Assembly: GCF_000711235.1 (NCBI RefSeq)
Contig: NZ_JOMI01000002.1
Coordinates: 345,792 to 409,791, forward strand
Source of the DNA: Prevotella sp. 10(H)
GTDB taxonomy: Bacteria; Bacteroidota; Bacteroidia; Bacteroidales; Dysgonomonadaceae
Length of the DNA: 64,000 nt
Direction of reading: 5' to 3'
Shown here: positions 17,973 through 27,964 of the stretch, piece after piece
Layout of the letters: the number at the start of each line of letters is the position of its first letter
Numbering within the stretch: the stretch's first letter is position 1
The notes under the pieces: generated by a model
What the model saw: only the letters and a program-made list of their open reading frames with translations
Told to the model about the DNA's origin: nothing
Database searches by the model: none
Program-made: the position numbers and the translations under genes

Positions 17973-18566
17973 TTATATCCGGCTCCATTTCTCTATTGGT
18001 GTAAACTTTAATCCTTTGGGATCGACTGATTTGATGATATTTATAATTGACTCATGGTATAGTTTAAGCCCTGTATCTTCTTTTGCTTTATACATGAGGC
18101 GTTCCTCAATAGGGATTTGCGATAAACATTCTTTATCCAAAACAATTTTCCTGATGCCAACCCATTCTCCGCTTCTGTTTATCTTCTTATACACACTTGC
18201 TTTTTCATCAAATGTCCGGATACTGTGGTATATGGCAGCTATCCAAAATCCCTTATATTCCTTGCTATCTTCATTGATGACCGTTTTAACAAGCTGGAAG
18301 TTTTTAATTGGCAGATACGGTTTTAGAGCATCACACACCTTCTCGGAAAAGACAGAATAAGTATCTAATCGCAGAAAATCAACATCCATATCGGGATTTT
18401 TATTGGGAATCAAAAATTGCAAATGTGCGAGATAGTTTTTTGCTACAGGGGTTTCATAGTATAGAAAATTAGTGCTGTTCGGCCCACTTCCTCCATTGTT
18501 CATCAACAAGACAGTCCGTTCGGTAATCACCGGTTCAATAATGTAATAATTAAAGTCTTTTTCCAT
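17973..18566 (-). CDS. Imm11-like (DUF1629) immunity-type protein
   Basis: A 197-residue cytoplasmic protein. The layout fits the Imm11/DUF1629 immunity family of polymorphic toxin systems: an N-terminal YYIIEPVI strand, a central SVFSEKVCDAL segment, KIVLDKECLSQIP followed by ERLMYKAKEDT, and a C-terminal GLKFTPIEKW. Assignment is from remembered family pattern and is tentative. No toxin, VgrG, Rhs or secretion gene is nearby, so it would be an orphan immunity gene. A decayed second copy of its 5' end lies directly downstream, as in immunity-gene arrays. The gene is AT-rich. Confidence 0.55.
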   Translation of the reverse strand: MEKDFNYYIIEPVITERTVLLMNNGGSGPNSTNFLYYETPVAKNYLAHLQFLIPNKNPDMDVDFLRLDTYSVFSEKVCDALKPYLPIKNFQLVKTVINEDSKEYKGFWIAAIYHSIRTFDEKASVYKKINRSGEWVGIRKIVLDKECLSQIPIEERLMYKAKEDTGLKLYHESIINIIKSVDPKGLKFTPIEKWSRI

Positions 18567-18613
18567 AGTTAAAGCTAGTTTAAAATTTAGTGTTAAGTTG
18601 TTCTAGTTCTTTA

Positions 18614-19999
18614 TTAATATTTCTTCTTCTTATCCCTTACCGATGAGGCATATACGCCGAACAGGCAAAGTATCAGGCATATGATGAACGTAATGCGCAT
18701 ACTTGCGATGAATTGGGCAGATAATGAGGGTGACATCTCCACATTTCCTATCATAATGGAAATGGCCATAATTGCGATACCCATACTGAATGCTTGACCT
18801 GTAAGACGCATGGTCCCCATGGTGGCGGAGGCGAGTCCGTAATGCTTTTTCTCTACCGAACTCATGATAATGTTTGTATTCGGAGAAGAGAATATGCCAA
18901 ATCCCAGTCCTAGAAGTACAAGTATTGCTCCTAGGAAGTAAAAGCTGGTAGTTTCCGTAATAAAGCACAGGCCTACAAGTCCGACTGCTATTATCCCCAT
19001 GCCGAGTGTTGCCAAAAATGTTGCAGACATCTTATCCGAGAGGCTTCCTGACTTTAAGGATGCAAATGCCTGAATAATAGATTGCAGAATCAGCAACAGA
19101 CCTGCATCACGCGGACTCAATCCTCTGACATATTGCAGATAAAGGCTAAGCATAAAAGATATGGCAAATGTAGCCGAATAGTTAATCAGGGCAGAAAGAG
19201 AAGAGAGCCGAAAGACTCTGTTCTGAAGGAATACCCTGATATTGAATACAGGAGATTCCTGCTTCTTCTCATATACTGCGAAGCATAAGAGAACCGCTAC
19301 CCCACTGACTATAAAGATAAAGCCTTTGGTATGCGGGAGTTCCGAAAAACCGTATATCAGTGCCGACAGACCTGCTGCAAATAAGATGGAACCGACGGTG
19401 TCGAACTTGCTCTTCGTTTCTTCTTTCCAGTCGTCTTTTATTATAACGATACCGCCGATAGCTACGATGAAACTGACCGCTGCGGATACGAAGAATATGC
19501 TGTGCCAATTGAAATACTGAGTAAGGATTCCCCCGATAAAAGGGCCTGCCGCCAGAGAAAAGTACACCGATGCAGCAACCATCCCCAAGGCTTTACCCCT
19601 TTTCTCTACGGGTACAGAAGTAGTAAGGATTGCTGTGCTGGTTCCAAACATCATTGCGCTACCGATACCGGCAAGCAGACGGTATGCTATAAGACTGAAT
19701 CCGGTAGTTGCCAGTCCGCTCAATATCGAAAATATAGTGAGGACAATAACACCCCAGATAAATACCTTACGGCGTCCTATCATATCGGCTATACGGGCGC
19801 AGGGTATCTGCAATATGGCTGTTGACAGCATATAAGAAGTAGGCACCCACCCCGACATAACGGCGTCGAGCGACAAGTCGCTATTGATATACGGTAATGC
19901 GAGATTGAGCGCCGAACCCATGAATGGGACTAAGGATGCAGCCAGACAAATAATGAATAATAGGGCACCGGTGCTTGTATTATGAGTTTCCTGTGTCAT
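18614..19999 (-). CDS. MFS drug/metabolite exporter, DHA2-like
   Basis: A 461-residue inner-membrane transporter with about 14 hydrophobic segments, the number expected for the DHA2 branch of the major facilitator superfamily. The cytoplasmic loop after TM2 carries ARIADMIGRRKVFIWG, a clear motif A, and TM5 contains SLAAGPFIGGIL, the GP-rich motif C of proton antiporters. It probably exports a drug or metabolite. It is separated by 253 nt from divergent zupT, and 47 nt from the immunity-type gene downstream. Substrate unknown. Confidence 0.88.
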   Translation of the reverse strand: MTQETHNTSTGALLFIICLAASLVPFMGSALNLALPYINSDLSLDAVMSGWVPTSYMLSTAILQIPCARIADMIGRRKVFIWGVIVLTIFSILSGLATTGFSLIAYRLLAGIGSAMMFGTSTAILTTSVPVEKRGKALGMVAASVYFSLAAGPFIGGILTQYFNWHSIFFVSAAVSFIVAIGGIVIIKDDWKEETKSKFDTVGSILFAAGLSALIYGFSELPHTKGFIFIVSGVAVLLCFAVYEKKQESPVFNIRVFLQNRVFRLSSLSALINYSATFAISFMLSLYLQYVRGLSPRDAGLLLILQSIIQAFASLKSGSLSDKMSATFLATLGMGIIAVGLVGLCFITETTSFYFLGAILVLLGLGFGIFSSPNTNIIMSSVEKKHYGLASATMGTMRLTGQAFSMGIAIMAISIMIGNVEMSPSLSAQFIASMRITFIICLILCLFGVYASSVRDKKKKY

Positions 20000-20212
20000 A
20001 TTTTTTCTTTTTTATCTATATCTCAAGATATACCGATTCTTCAAAAGGAAATAGGTATGAAATGAATATTATAGGGGCCTTTATTTATCATATATATATG
20101 TCGTTTTATAAATAACCTGTAAAATTATCAAAATGTTTATACTATAGGGCAATAATCGCTGACAATTACAGGCTTCTTCCTGAAATTTTCGCGGTACATC
20201 CCAACAATATTT

Positions 20213-20220
20213 TATCTTTG
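20213..20220 (+). promoter_or_regulatory. Putative -7 element for zupT
   Basis: TATCTTTG matches TAnnTTTG exactly, 32 nt before the zupT start codon. The rest of the 253-nt divergent region (20000-20252) shows AT-rich sequence with no recognised metal-regulator site. Confidence 0.6.
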
Positions 20221-20252
20221 TAGCCTGTTTATTAATATTTCAGCGTGCGTAC

Positions 20253-21047
20253 ATGACCGAACAGAATATTCTACTTGCATTTATCCTGACAGCTGTTGCC
20301 GGTTTATCTACAGGCATAGGGAGTCTGATCGCTTTAATAGCCAAGCATACCAATACCAAGTTCCTTTGTGCATCACTTGGTTTCTCGGCAGGTATTATGC
20401 TCTATGTCTCTTTTATGGAAATGATGCCGCAGGGCAAAGAGGAACTGGTGCTGGTTTTTGGGGAGAAAATGGGGACGCTGTATCTGATACTTGCCTTTTT
20501 CGCCGGTATAGCATTTATCAACCTGATAGACTTTGCCATTCCTAAATCCCTCAATCCGCATGAGATACAAGGGGTAGAGGATATGGATAACAAGCGTTCT
20601 TTGAAACGGACGGGTATCGTTGTCGCCCTATCTATAGCTATACACAACTTTCCCGAAGGAATCGCCACTTTTACATCTGCCCTTGGTTCTTTGGATGTCG
20701 CCATACCTATTACCATAGCAATTGCCATACACAATATACCCGAAGGTATTGCCGTAGCTGTTCCTATCTATCATGCTACGGGTAGCCGCAAAAAGGCATT
20801 CTGGCTATCATTTGCTTCCGGTTTGGCCGAACCTTTCGGTGCGCTGATAGCTTATCTTTTCCTCATGCAGTTCTGGACTCCGGTTATGAACGGAATTATT
20901 CTGGCTGCAGTTTCCGGCATCATGGTTTTCATCTCCCTCGACGAACTGTTGCCCAGTGCTGAGAAGTACGGGAAGCATCATCTTTCCATTATGGGATTGG
21001 TCGCCGGTATGCTGGTCATGGCATTCAGTCTTTACCTCTTTGTATAG
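20253..21047 (+). CDS. zupT: Zinc transporter ZupT (ZIP family)
   Basis: A 264-residue ZIP-family transporter with eight hydrophobic segments. Both metal-binding membrane motifs are present: HNFPEGIATF in TM4 (about residues 131-140) and HNIPEGIAVA in TM5 (about 160-169). A short acidic loop, EIQGVEDMDN, lies between TM3 and TM4. ZupT takes up Zn2+ and, less specifically, other divalent cations. Length and order match ZupT proteins rather than eukaryote-like ZIPs. It stands alone with its own promoter-like sequence. Confidence 0.93.
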   Translation: MTEQNILLAFILTAVAGLSTGIGSLIALIAKHTNTKFLCASLGFSAGIMLYVSFMEMMPQGKEELVLVFGEKMGTLYLILAFFAGIAFINLIDFAIPKSLNPHEIQGVEDMDNKRSLKRTGIVVALSIAIHNFPEGIATFTSALGSLDVAIPITIAIAIHNIPEGIAVAVPIYHATGSRKKAFWLSFASGLAEPFGALIAYLFLMQFWTPVMNGIILAAVSGIMVFISLDELLPSAEKYGKHHLSIMGLVAGMLVMAFSLYLFV

Positions 21048-21150
21048 TTTCAATTGTTAATTACGTGAAGTCAGGATACTATTTCGTCATTGCAGGCGGC
21101 AACTTCCTACAATAGTGGATTTAACGCTCTGTATATCCCGAATATTCTTT

Positions 21151-21158
21151 TATATTTG
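21151..21158 (+). promoter_or_regulatory. Putative -7 element for macroglobulin gene
   Basis: TATATTTG matches TAnnTTTG, 47 nt before the start codon at 21206. No TTTG is found at the expected -33 distance. Confidence 0.5.
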
Positions 21159-21205
21159 TAAATTAGTATCTTATAATAAACACAATAGACACAAATGGTA
21201 TCGTT

Positions 21206-24200
21206 ATGAAAAAGCATCTATTCTTCCTCAGTTTCTTTCTATTGTCGTGCCTCTTTATTGCTAACTCATGCAAAAGGGACGGTAAACGGGAAATCAATCC
21301 TGCATTTGCCAAGTATATAGCAGCATTTACCTACGGTAAAGTATCTTCGTCATCGGAGATACAGATAGAACTTACTCAGGACATCCCGACAGTTGAGCTG
21401 AATAAAGAGATAGACCAAAAGCTTTTCAGGTTTTCCCCTTCTATCAAAGGAAAGGCTTATTGGTCCAGCAACCGCACCATAAAGTTTGTACCCGAACAGG
21501 GAGAACTACAGCCCGGAAAAGAATATGAGGCTTGGTTCGAACTGGATAAGGTGCTGAAGGTAGAGCGTGACTTCAAAGAGTTCTACTTCCATTTCCATAT
21601 ACCTGGTCAGAACTACAGTATTAGCATGATGCCTTACTCGCCTATTAAGGAAACCGACCTGAAGTGGAATTCGGTACAGGCGACAGTGCTTTTAGCTGAT
21701 GATGCGCCATTGGATAATGTTACTAAGATGTTCAAACTTTCTGGAGGGGATAAAGCGGGAGAGGCAAAGATTAAAGTTAGCCCCGCACAGACAAAAGGCC
21801 GCTTCAACCTATTGATTGATAGCTTATACAGAGACGATGCGGGTAATGAATATACGCTTCATGTAAACGGAGATCCGATAGGCCTTAAAAAGACGGAGGA
21901 TATAAAGATTGAAATACCTAAGATACCTCAGTTTGAAGTCATAGATGTAGCCATGGAACATGACCCGCAGGAATGTATCCGTGTCACGTTCAGCGATCCG
22001 CTTTCTTTGAACCAGAATATACATGGCTTAGTGAAGCCGGGCAATGTAGAAAGTTTTTCTTATGATATAGAGAAGAATGTGCTGAGACTTTATCTGGATA
22101 AGACAACCCGTGGTACAAGTATTGAGCTCACCGTATACAAAGAAATGAAGAGCGTGGCCAATGCTTCTCTGAAACAGGATTATACGTACAGTGTCAACTT
22201 TGAACGCAATAAGCCTGAAATAAAGCTGACTGCTACAGGCAATATACTACCTAATTCCAACAATCTGATAATACCGTTTCAGGCGGTAAATCTGTGGGCG
22301 GTAGATGTGAAGGTTATCAAGATATATGAGAACAATGTTCTCGGTTACTTACAGGCTAATAACTTTGGCGGAAATGACGAACTGAAACGCTTCGGCCGCC
22401 TGATACTAAAGAAACGCGTGCGTCTGGATGAAGACCCGACTTTGAAACTCGAAGAATGGAACAACTTCTCACTCGATCTGGCTACGATGATCAAGCAGGA
22501 TCCGGGAGCCGTTTACCGTGTGGAGTTCACCATGAAGAAAGAATATTCCTTGTATCCTTGTGGCGGAGCAGTTCCACAGATACCGGAAGAAGCCAGCCTT
22601 GAAAGATTCAGCAACCAGATATCAGAGGAAGAAGAAGCCAAATGGGACAATCCGGGCTACTATTATTCCGACGAATGGGATTGGGATGATTATGACTGGG
22701 AAGAGCGCGAAAATCCGTGTCATCCGACATTTTATATTAATAAGTCTTACAGTTGTGTTGTGTTGGCTTCGAATATAGGGATGACAGCTAAACTCGGCGC
22801 AGACAAGAAGATGTATGTTACCCTTACGGATATCCTTTCCACAAAACCTATATCGGGAGGTGTGGTCGATATATACAACTATCAGATGCAGCGCATAGGA
22901 AGCGGACGAACCGACGCCAACGGCTTTGCCGATGTAGAATTCAAAAGCGGTGTTCCTTTCGTGGTAATAGCATCGCGCGACAAGGAAAAAGGATATCTTA
23001 AAGTGACTTCCAATCTCTCGCTTTCGCTGAGCAACTTCGATGTGAGCGGTAAAGAGATACAAAAAGGTCTAAAAGGCTATGTATATGGTGAGCGCGGTGT
23101 ATGGCGTCCGGGTGATTCCATATTTGTAACTTTCATACTGGAAGATAAAGGCAATACCTTGCCTAAGGAACATCCTGTATCACTTGAATTATATACCCCT
23201 CGCGGACAGATGGCGCAACGCTATGTTTCCACATCCGGCAAGTATGGTTTCTATCCGTTCCGCATGGCTACCGATGCCAGTGCGATTACCGGTAACTGGC
23301 AGGCACGGGTGAAAGTAGGAGGTGTGACTTTCTATAAAACGTTGAAAATAGAGACAGTAAAACCTAACCGTCTCAAAGTACGCTTGGATGCAGGAGAAAT
23401 GATTGATGCCGGTTCGGGTACTTTCTCAGCCGAACTATCATCGCAGTGGTTGCATGGAGCGCCTGCTGCAAATCTTGCGGCCAAAGTGGAAATGACATTG
23501 AGTTCGGTAGGTACACCTTTCAAGGGCTATGAGAATTATGCATTCAACAATCCGGCTTCCAACTTCTCATCGGACACGTATACAGTCTTCGACGGAAAGC
23601 TCGATGCATCGGGTAATGCCAGTGTAGAAGGAAATCTCCCACAGGCTGCAAGTGCTCCGGGCATGTTGCGTGCCAATATTGTTTCGCGGGTATTCGAGTC
23701 CGGTGGAGATGCAAGTATCTATACGCAGACAGCAGCTTATTCTCCTTTCCCAGCCTATATCGGGATAAAGTCGCCGACCGATACCCAATATGGCTGGCTG
23801 GAAACAGATAAGGACAATATGATAGATATAGTTACTCTTAGCCCGCAAGGCAAGCCGGTAAACCGTTCTAATCTGGAAGTTAAGATATATAAACTGGATT
23901 GGTCGTGGTGGTGGAGTTCGAACAATAATTTGTCTTCATACGTGAACAATACATCTACTAAGGTTATACTGGACCAGACGATAGCAACTAAAGGCGGAGG
24001 AAAAGCCAAAGTGAAATTCCGTGTCGATTACCCTGAATGGGGCCGTTACCTGATAATGGTTACCGACGAAGACGGAGGACATGTTTCCGGACGCTTGCTG
24101 TATGCCGACTGGCCGTCGTGGCGCGGACGCTCCGATAAGCAGGATCCTAGCGGATTGACTATGTTGTCGTTTACAACAGATAAGCAAAGTTATAAAGTCG

Positions 24201-26770
24201 GTGAAACCGTAACGGTTATTTTGCCTAAGAGTTCAGAGGGACGTGCATTGATAAGCCTTGAAGACGGTTCACGTGTAATTTCTCGCGAATGGGTATCGAC
24301 AACGGCAAAAGAAGATACGAAGCATACATTTAAGGTGACAGAAGAAATGGCGCCGAACTTCTATATTTTCGCCAGTCTCTTCCAGCCTCATGCGCAGACG
24401 GATAATGACTTGCCGATACGTATGTATGGCGTACTGAATATAAATGTGGAAAACAGCGAAACGAAACTGACTCCTGTTATCAGTATGCCGGATGAACTAC
24501 GGCCTGAAAAGGAATTCACGGTTTCCGTTACTGAAAAGAACAAGAAGGATATGACCTATACTCTCGCTATTGTGGATGAAGGTTTGCTTGATCTCACATC
24601 TTTCCGCACACCGAATGCATGGAGTGAGTTCTATTCGCGTCAGGCGCTGGGAGTACGTACCTGGGATATGTTCGATATGGTAGTAGGAGCGCAGACCGGA
24701 AAACTCGGCCCGCTGTTGAGTATCGGAGGGGATGAAGCTCTGAAACCGGGTAATAATACCATGAGCCGCTTCAAACCGGTAGTCAAATATCTGGGGCCGT
24801 TCACACTTAGTGGCGGTAAAACAGATACACATAAGATAACGTTGCCGCCGTACTTCGGTTCGGTACGCCTGATGGTCGTTGCCGGAAATACCAAAGGTGC
24901 ATATGGTAATGCCGAAAAAGCCGTTCCGGTACGCAATCCGTTGATGGTATTGTCTACATTGCCACGTGTAGCAGGCCCTGACGAAGAGATACTGCTTCCG
25001 ATCAATGTATTTGCTATGGATAAAAAAGTGAAGAACGTGTCGGTTAGCGCTCAGTCTACAGGACTCTTCCAGTTTACCGAAGGAACCACTCAATCGGTAT
25101 CCTTTACCGAAACGGGCGATAAAATGGTGTATTTCAAAGTAAAAGTGGGTAAGAAGACCGGTTTCGAAAAGATTGTAATCAAAGCCACCGGAAACGGCGA
25201 ATCTGCCACTGAGACCATAAATATAGAAGTCCGCAATCCGAATCCTCCAATACTCTTGTCTTCACAGGCTCTTGTCCCTGCAGACGGAGCTACACAGCTC
25301 GAAATCAATTTCGAGGCGCCAAAAGATGAAGATTGGGCTAAGATGGAGATATCACGCATGCCGGGTGTCGATCTGAATAAGAACCTTTCCTATCTGCACG
25401 ATTATCCGCATGGATGCTCTGAACAGGTAACCTCTAAGGTATTCCCGCTGCTGTATGTACAGGCTTTCCGTCCGTTCTCTAATAAAGAGAAAGACGTGAT
25501 AGACAATAATATCAGGGAAGGAATACGGATGATAGCTTCGCGTCAGCTTATCGACGGAGGAATTGCATACTGGCCGGGAAATGCCACCCCGAACGAATGG
25601 GTAACCAATTACGCTGGACATTTCCTTGTGGAAGCACAGCGTGCAGGACGTGATGTACCGGCATCGGTGATAACCAAATGGAAGCAATTCCAGAAGAAGG
25701 CCGCACAGAACTGGAATAGAGCAGACCTTTATACTTCATATTACAGCAACTCGATGTCCGACCTGCAGCAGGCATACCGTTTGTATACCCTCGCCCTTGC
25801 CGGAGAGCCTGAATTAGGAGCTATGAACCGTTTGAAGGAAATGAGCGGATTGTCTGCTCAGGCACGATGGCGTCTTGCTGCCGCTTATGCACTGGCAGGT
25901 AAGAGAGATGCTGCTAATCAGTTGATAACAAACCTCAGCGATATGGTAAGCCCTTATTCTTTCAATAATAACACGTATGGTAGCGCGCCTCGTGATATGT
26001 CGATGATTATGGAGACATATCTGTTGCTGGGTAAGACGGAGAAAGCATTGGCCTTATCATTCAAGGTATCCGAAGCGTTGAGCGGAAGATATATAACTAC
26101 TCAGACTGCAGCTTACGGACTGATAGCAATGTCCAAACTGGCAGAAAAAATGGGCAAGGGGGTTATTTCATACGAATGGGAACTGAACGGAGTGAAGCAA
26201 ACGACCGGAAACTCCGGTGATGTATTCCAGGAAATAGCATTGAAGCCTCAGAATAAGATTCATATCTCTATTAAGAATAAAGGACAGGGGCAGATATTTG
26301 TCCGCTTACTTGGTCGTACGCAGCCGATAGTGGATAATAGTCCTGCGCAGAGTAACGGTACTAACCTGTATGTGAAGTACGTGGATGAGAACAACAAGGA
26401 AATCGATGTTACTTCTTTGAAACAGGGTACTGAGTTTTATGCCGATGTTATAGTGCAGAATATCTCAGGTCAATATCTGACGGATATGACATTGAGCCAG
26501 ATATTCCCGTCTGGATGGGAGATATTCAATACCCGCCTGTTTAATGAGGCAGATAAGCGTACCGGAGGTGCGTTTAACTATCAGGATATCCGCGACGACA
26601 GAGTATATACTTACTATAATATCAGCACCGGATATTCATCATCTTTCCGTATCAGGCTGCAGGCTGCATATTGCGGGAAGTTCTATCTTCCGGCTATTAC
26701 GAACGAACCAATGTACAATCCGTCTGAGCAAAGCCGTACTACCGGACGCTGGGTAGAAGTTAAGCAATAG
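21206..26770 (+). CDS. Alpha-2-macroglobulin family lipoprotein
   Basis: At 1854 residues this is the largest gene in the window. The signal peptide ends in IANSC, with Cys22 the predicted lipid anchor. A long series of beta-sandwich (MG) domains follows; the sequence GYVYGERGVWRPGDSIF (near residue 630) is a hallmark of bacterial macroglobulins, and SYKVGETVTVILP marks a later MG domain. The thioester motif is CSEQ with Cys at residue 1404, followed by the helical thioester domain (YLHDYPHGCSEQ, then an alpha-toroid with GGIAYWPG). The protein would trap proteases covalently in the periplasm or at the surface. Unlike in many bacteria, no pbpC gene is adjacent. Confidence 0.93.
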   Translation: MKKHLFFLSFFLLSCLFIANSCKRDGKREINPAFAKYIAAFTYGKVSSSSEIQIELTQDIPTVELNKEIDQKLFRFSPSIKGKAYWSSNRTIKFVPEQGELQPGKEYEAWFELDKVLKVERDFKEFYFHFHIPGQNYSISMMPYSPIKETDLKWNSVQATVLLADDAPLDNVTKMFKLSGGDKAGEAKIKVSPAQTKGRFNLLIDSLYRDDAGNEYTLHVNGDPIGLKKTEDIKIEIPKIPQFEVIDVAMEHDPQECIRVTFSDPLSLNQNIHGLVKPGNVESFSYDIEKNVLRLYLDKTTRGTSIELTVYKEMKSVANASLKQDYTYSVNFERNKPEIKLTATGNILPNSNNLIIPFQAVNLWAVDVKVIKIYENNVLGYLQANNFGGNDELKRFGRLILKKRVRLDEDPTLKLEEWNNFSLDLATMIKQDPGAVYRVEFTMKKEYSLYPCGGAVPQIPEEASLERFSNQISEEEEAKWDNPGYYYSDEWDWDDYDWEERENPCHPTFYINKSYSCVVLASNIGMTAKLGADKKMYVTLTDILSTKPISGGVVDIYNYQMQRIGSGRTDANGFADVEFKSGVPFVVIASRDKEKGYLKVTSNLSLSLSNFDVSGKEIQKGLKGYVYGERGVWRPGDSIFVTFILEDKGNTLPKEHPVSLELYTPRGQMAQRYVSTSGKYGFYPFRMATDASAITGNWQARVKVGGVTFYKTLKIETVKPNRLKVRLDAGEMIDAGSGTFSAELSSQWLHGAPAANLAAKVEMTLSSVGTPFKGYENYAFNNPASNFSSDTYTVFDGKLDASGNASVEGNLPQAASAPGMLRANIVSRVFESGGDASIYTQTAAYSPFPAYIGIKSPTDTQYGWLETDKDNMIDIVTLSPQGKPVNRSNLEVKIYKLDWSWWWSSNNNLSSYVNNTSTKVILDQTIATKGGGKAKVKFRVDYPEWGRYLIMVTDEDGGHVSGRLLYADWPSWRGRSDKQDPSGLTMLSFTTDKQSYKVGETVTVILPKSSEGRALISLEDGSRVISREWVSTTAKEDTKHTFKVTEEMAPNFYIFASLFQPHAQTDNDLPIRMYGVLNINVENSETKLTPVISMPDELRPEKEFTVSVTEKNKKDMTYTLAIVDEGLLDLTSFRTPNAWSEFYSRQALGVRTWDMFDMVVGAQTGKLGPLLSIGGDEALKPGNNTMSRFKPVVKYLGPFTLSGGKTDTHKITLPPYFGSVRLMVVAGNTKGAYGNAEKAVPVRNPLMVLSTLPRVAGPDEEILLPINVFAMDKKVKNVSVSAQSTGLFQFTEGTTQSVSFTETGDKMVYFKVKVGKKTGFEKIVIKATGNGESATETINIEVRNPNPPILLSSQALVPADGATQLEINFEAPKDEDWAKMEISRMPGVDLNKNLSYLHDYPHGCSEQVTSKVFPLLYVQAFRPFSNKEKDVIDNNIREGIRMIASRQLIDGGIAYWPGNATPNEWVTNYAGHFLVEAQRAGRDVPASVITKWKQFQKKAAQNWNRADLYTSYYSNSMSDLQQAYRLYTLALAGEPELGAMNRLKEMSGLSAQARWRLAAAYALAGKRDAANQLITNLSDMVSPYSFNNNTYGSAPRDMSMIMETYLLLGKTEKALALSFKVSEALSGRYITTQTAAYGLIAMSKLAEKMGKGVISYEWELNGVKQTTGNSGDVFQEIALKPQNKIHISIKNKGQGQIFVRLLGRTQPIVDNSPAQSNGTNLYVKYVDENNKEIDVTSLKQGTEFYADVIVQNISGQYLTDMTLSQIFPSGWEIFNTRLFNEADKRTGGAFNYQDIRDDRVYTYYNISTGYSSSFRIRLQAAYCGKFYLPAITNEPMYNPSEQSRTTGRWVEVKQ

Positions 26771-26809
26771 AGATAATGAGGCCTGATAAAGACTATCAAT
26801 AATAAGCAG

Positions 26810-26840
26810 AATAGGGTATTTATCAAATAAATACCCTATT
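26810..26840. terminator. Terminator after macroglobulin gene
   Basis: A perfect 13-bp stem, AATAGGGTATTTA with TAAATACCCTATT, loop TCAAA, followed by TTTTG. The 3' arm overlaps the -7 element of the next gene. Confidence 0.8.
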
Positions 26841-26844
26841 TTTG
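26837..26844 (+). promoter_or_regulatory. Putative -7 element nested in terminator
   Basis: TATTTTTG matches TAnnTTTG and is formed by the last 4 nt of the upstream terminator stem plus its T-run. It lies 23 nt before the ATG at 26868. Confidence 0.5.
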
Positions 26845-26867
26845 TATAATATTCATCTACATATATA

Positions 26868-27725
26868 ATGAAGAGAGCAGTCTGCACGTTTGGCAGCTAT
26901 TATTTAACCGCAGGTTTTCCGCGTTTCAGGAAGATGGCCGAAAGTATGGATATTTTCGATGAGATACATACTGTCAGCCAGAAGGATCTGGATAAGGATT
27001 TCTATAAGAAATGGGGACGCTATCTTATTCCTTACTCTCGCGGATTCGGCTATTGGTGCTGGAAGCCGTATTTTATTCTGAATATATTGGAAAAGATGAA
27101 TGACGGAGATGTGCTTCTCTATTCTGATATAGGCTGCTATTTCAATCCGAAAGGCAGGATGCGGTTGCTCGAATATTATGATATGGTAGAGAAGACGCCA
27201 ACAGGGATTCTCGGGGTTAAAAGTCAGGAAGTTAGTTATAACGGGATGCCCGAAACGCTCTATTACGAATATGAATGGACGAAAGGTGATGTCTTTGCTT
27301 ACTACAATGTGTATGATGATAAGGCTTTTACCCATACGCCGCAGTTCGAATCCACTATTATATTCTTCAAGAAGAGCCCGGTAGTCATGCAGTTTGTAAA
27401 GGACTGGTATCAGGCTTACTTAGATGATTATAGTCTGGCAACAGATTCTCTTTCCCGAATACCTAACCTTCCGGGATTTAAGGAGAACCGCCATGATCAG
27501 AGCATATATTCCATATTGGGAAAGAGATACGGTATAGCTGAGATTTCCACCAACGAAATTTTCCAGCGCGACTGGTCATTATTGGATAACTATCCGATAC
27601 AAGCCCGCCGCGACAAATATTATACAAGCAAATATCACTACAAGCACCGTTTCAGACTCAGAAAATTATATAGAAGAATCTGGGCACTAAAGTACTGGTT
27701 CAAAGATACGTTCAACAACTATTAA
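26868..27725 (+). CDS. Nucleotide-sugar-transferase-like protein, paralogue 1
   Basis: A 285-residue soluble protein that resembles a GT-A type glycosyltransferase. Conserved features shared with the next gene are an N-terminal VCTFGSYYL strand, WGRYLIPYSRGFGYWCWKPY (about residues 48-67), and GDVLLYSDIGCYFNP, where the D-x-G-C could play the metal/nucleotide-binding role of a DxD motif. Near the C-terminus is ENRHDQSIYS, a His-Asp pair typical of such folds. The exact family and sugar are not known to me. It starts a run of three genes ending in a large membrane protein, suggesting surface glycan assembly. Confidence 0.6.
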   Translation: MKRAVCTFGSYYLTAGFPRFRKMAESMDIFDEIHTVSQKDLDKDFYKKWGRYLIPYSRGFGYWCWKPYFILNILEKMNDGDVLLYSDIGCYFNPKGRMRLLEYYDMVEKTPTGILGVKSQEVSYNGMPETLYYEYEWTKGDVFAYYNVYDDKAFTHTPQFESTIIFFKKSPVVMQFVKDWYQAYLDDYSLATDSLSRIPNLPGFKENRHDQSIYSILGKRYGIAEISTNEIFQRDWSLLDNYPIQARRDKYYTSKYHYKHRFRLRKLYRRIWALKYWFKDTFNNY

Positions 27726-27964
27726 TTCAATAAAACTATATATATCAATCATTTATAACTTAATAGCGCAAAATATATAACTAAGGTCAAAACCAAACAT
27801 ATAACGTTCTTTTTACAATACGACATTTACCTATTAAGCAGGTAGAATTTTCAGCTACCTCGAATTATGCTGTATTTCGCTTACTGTATTGTTTTCCTGT
27901 AAGTATAATAATAGCACCTTAATGAACTTTTTGAATAGACTCAGAATCTAACACGACTATATAT

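Noticed and set aside
23567..25687. Long minus-strand open frames inside the macroglobulin gene
   Set aside because: They are shadows of a long coding gene with intact motifs on the plus strand.
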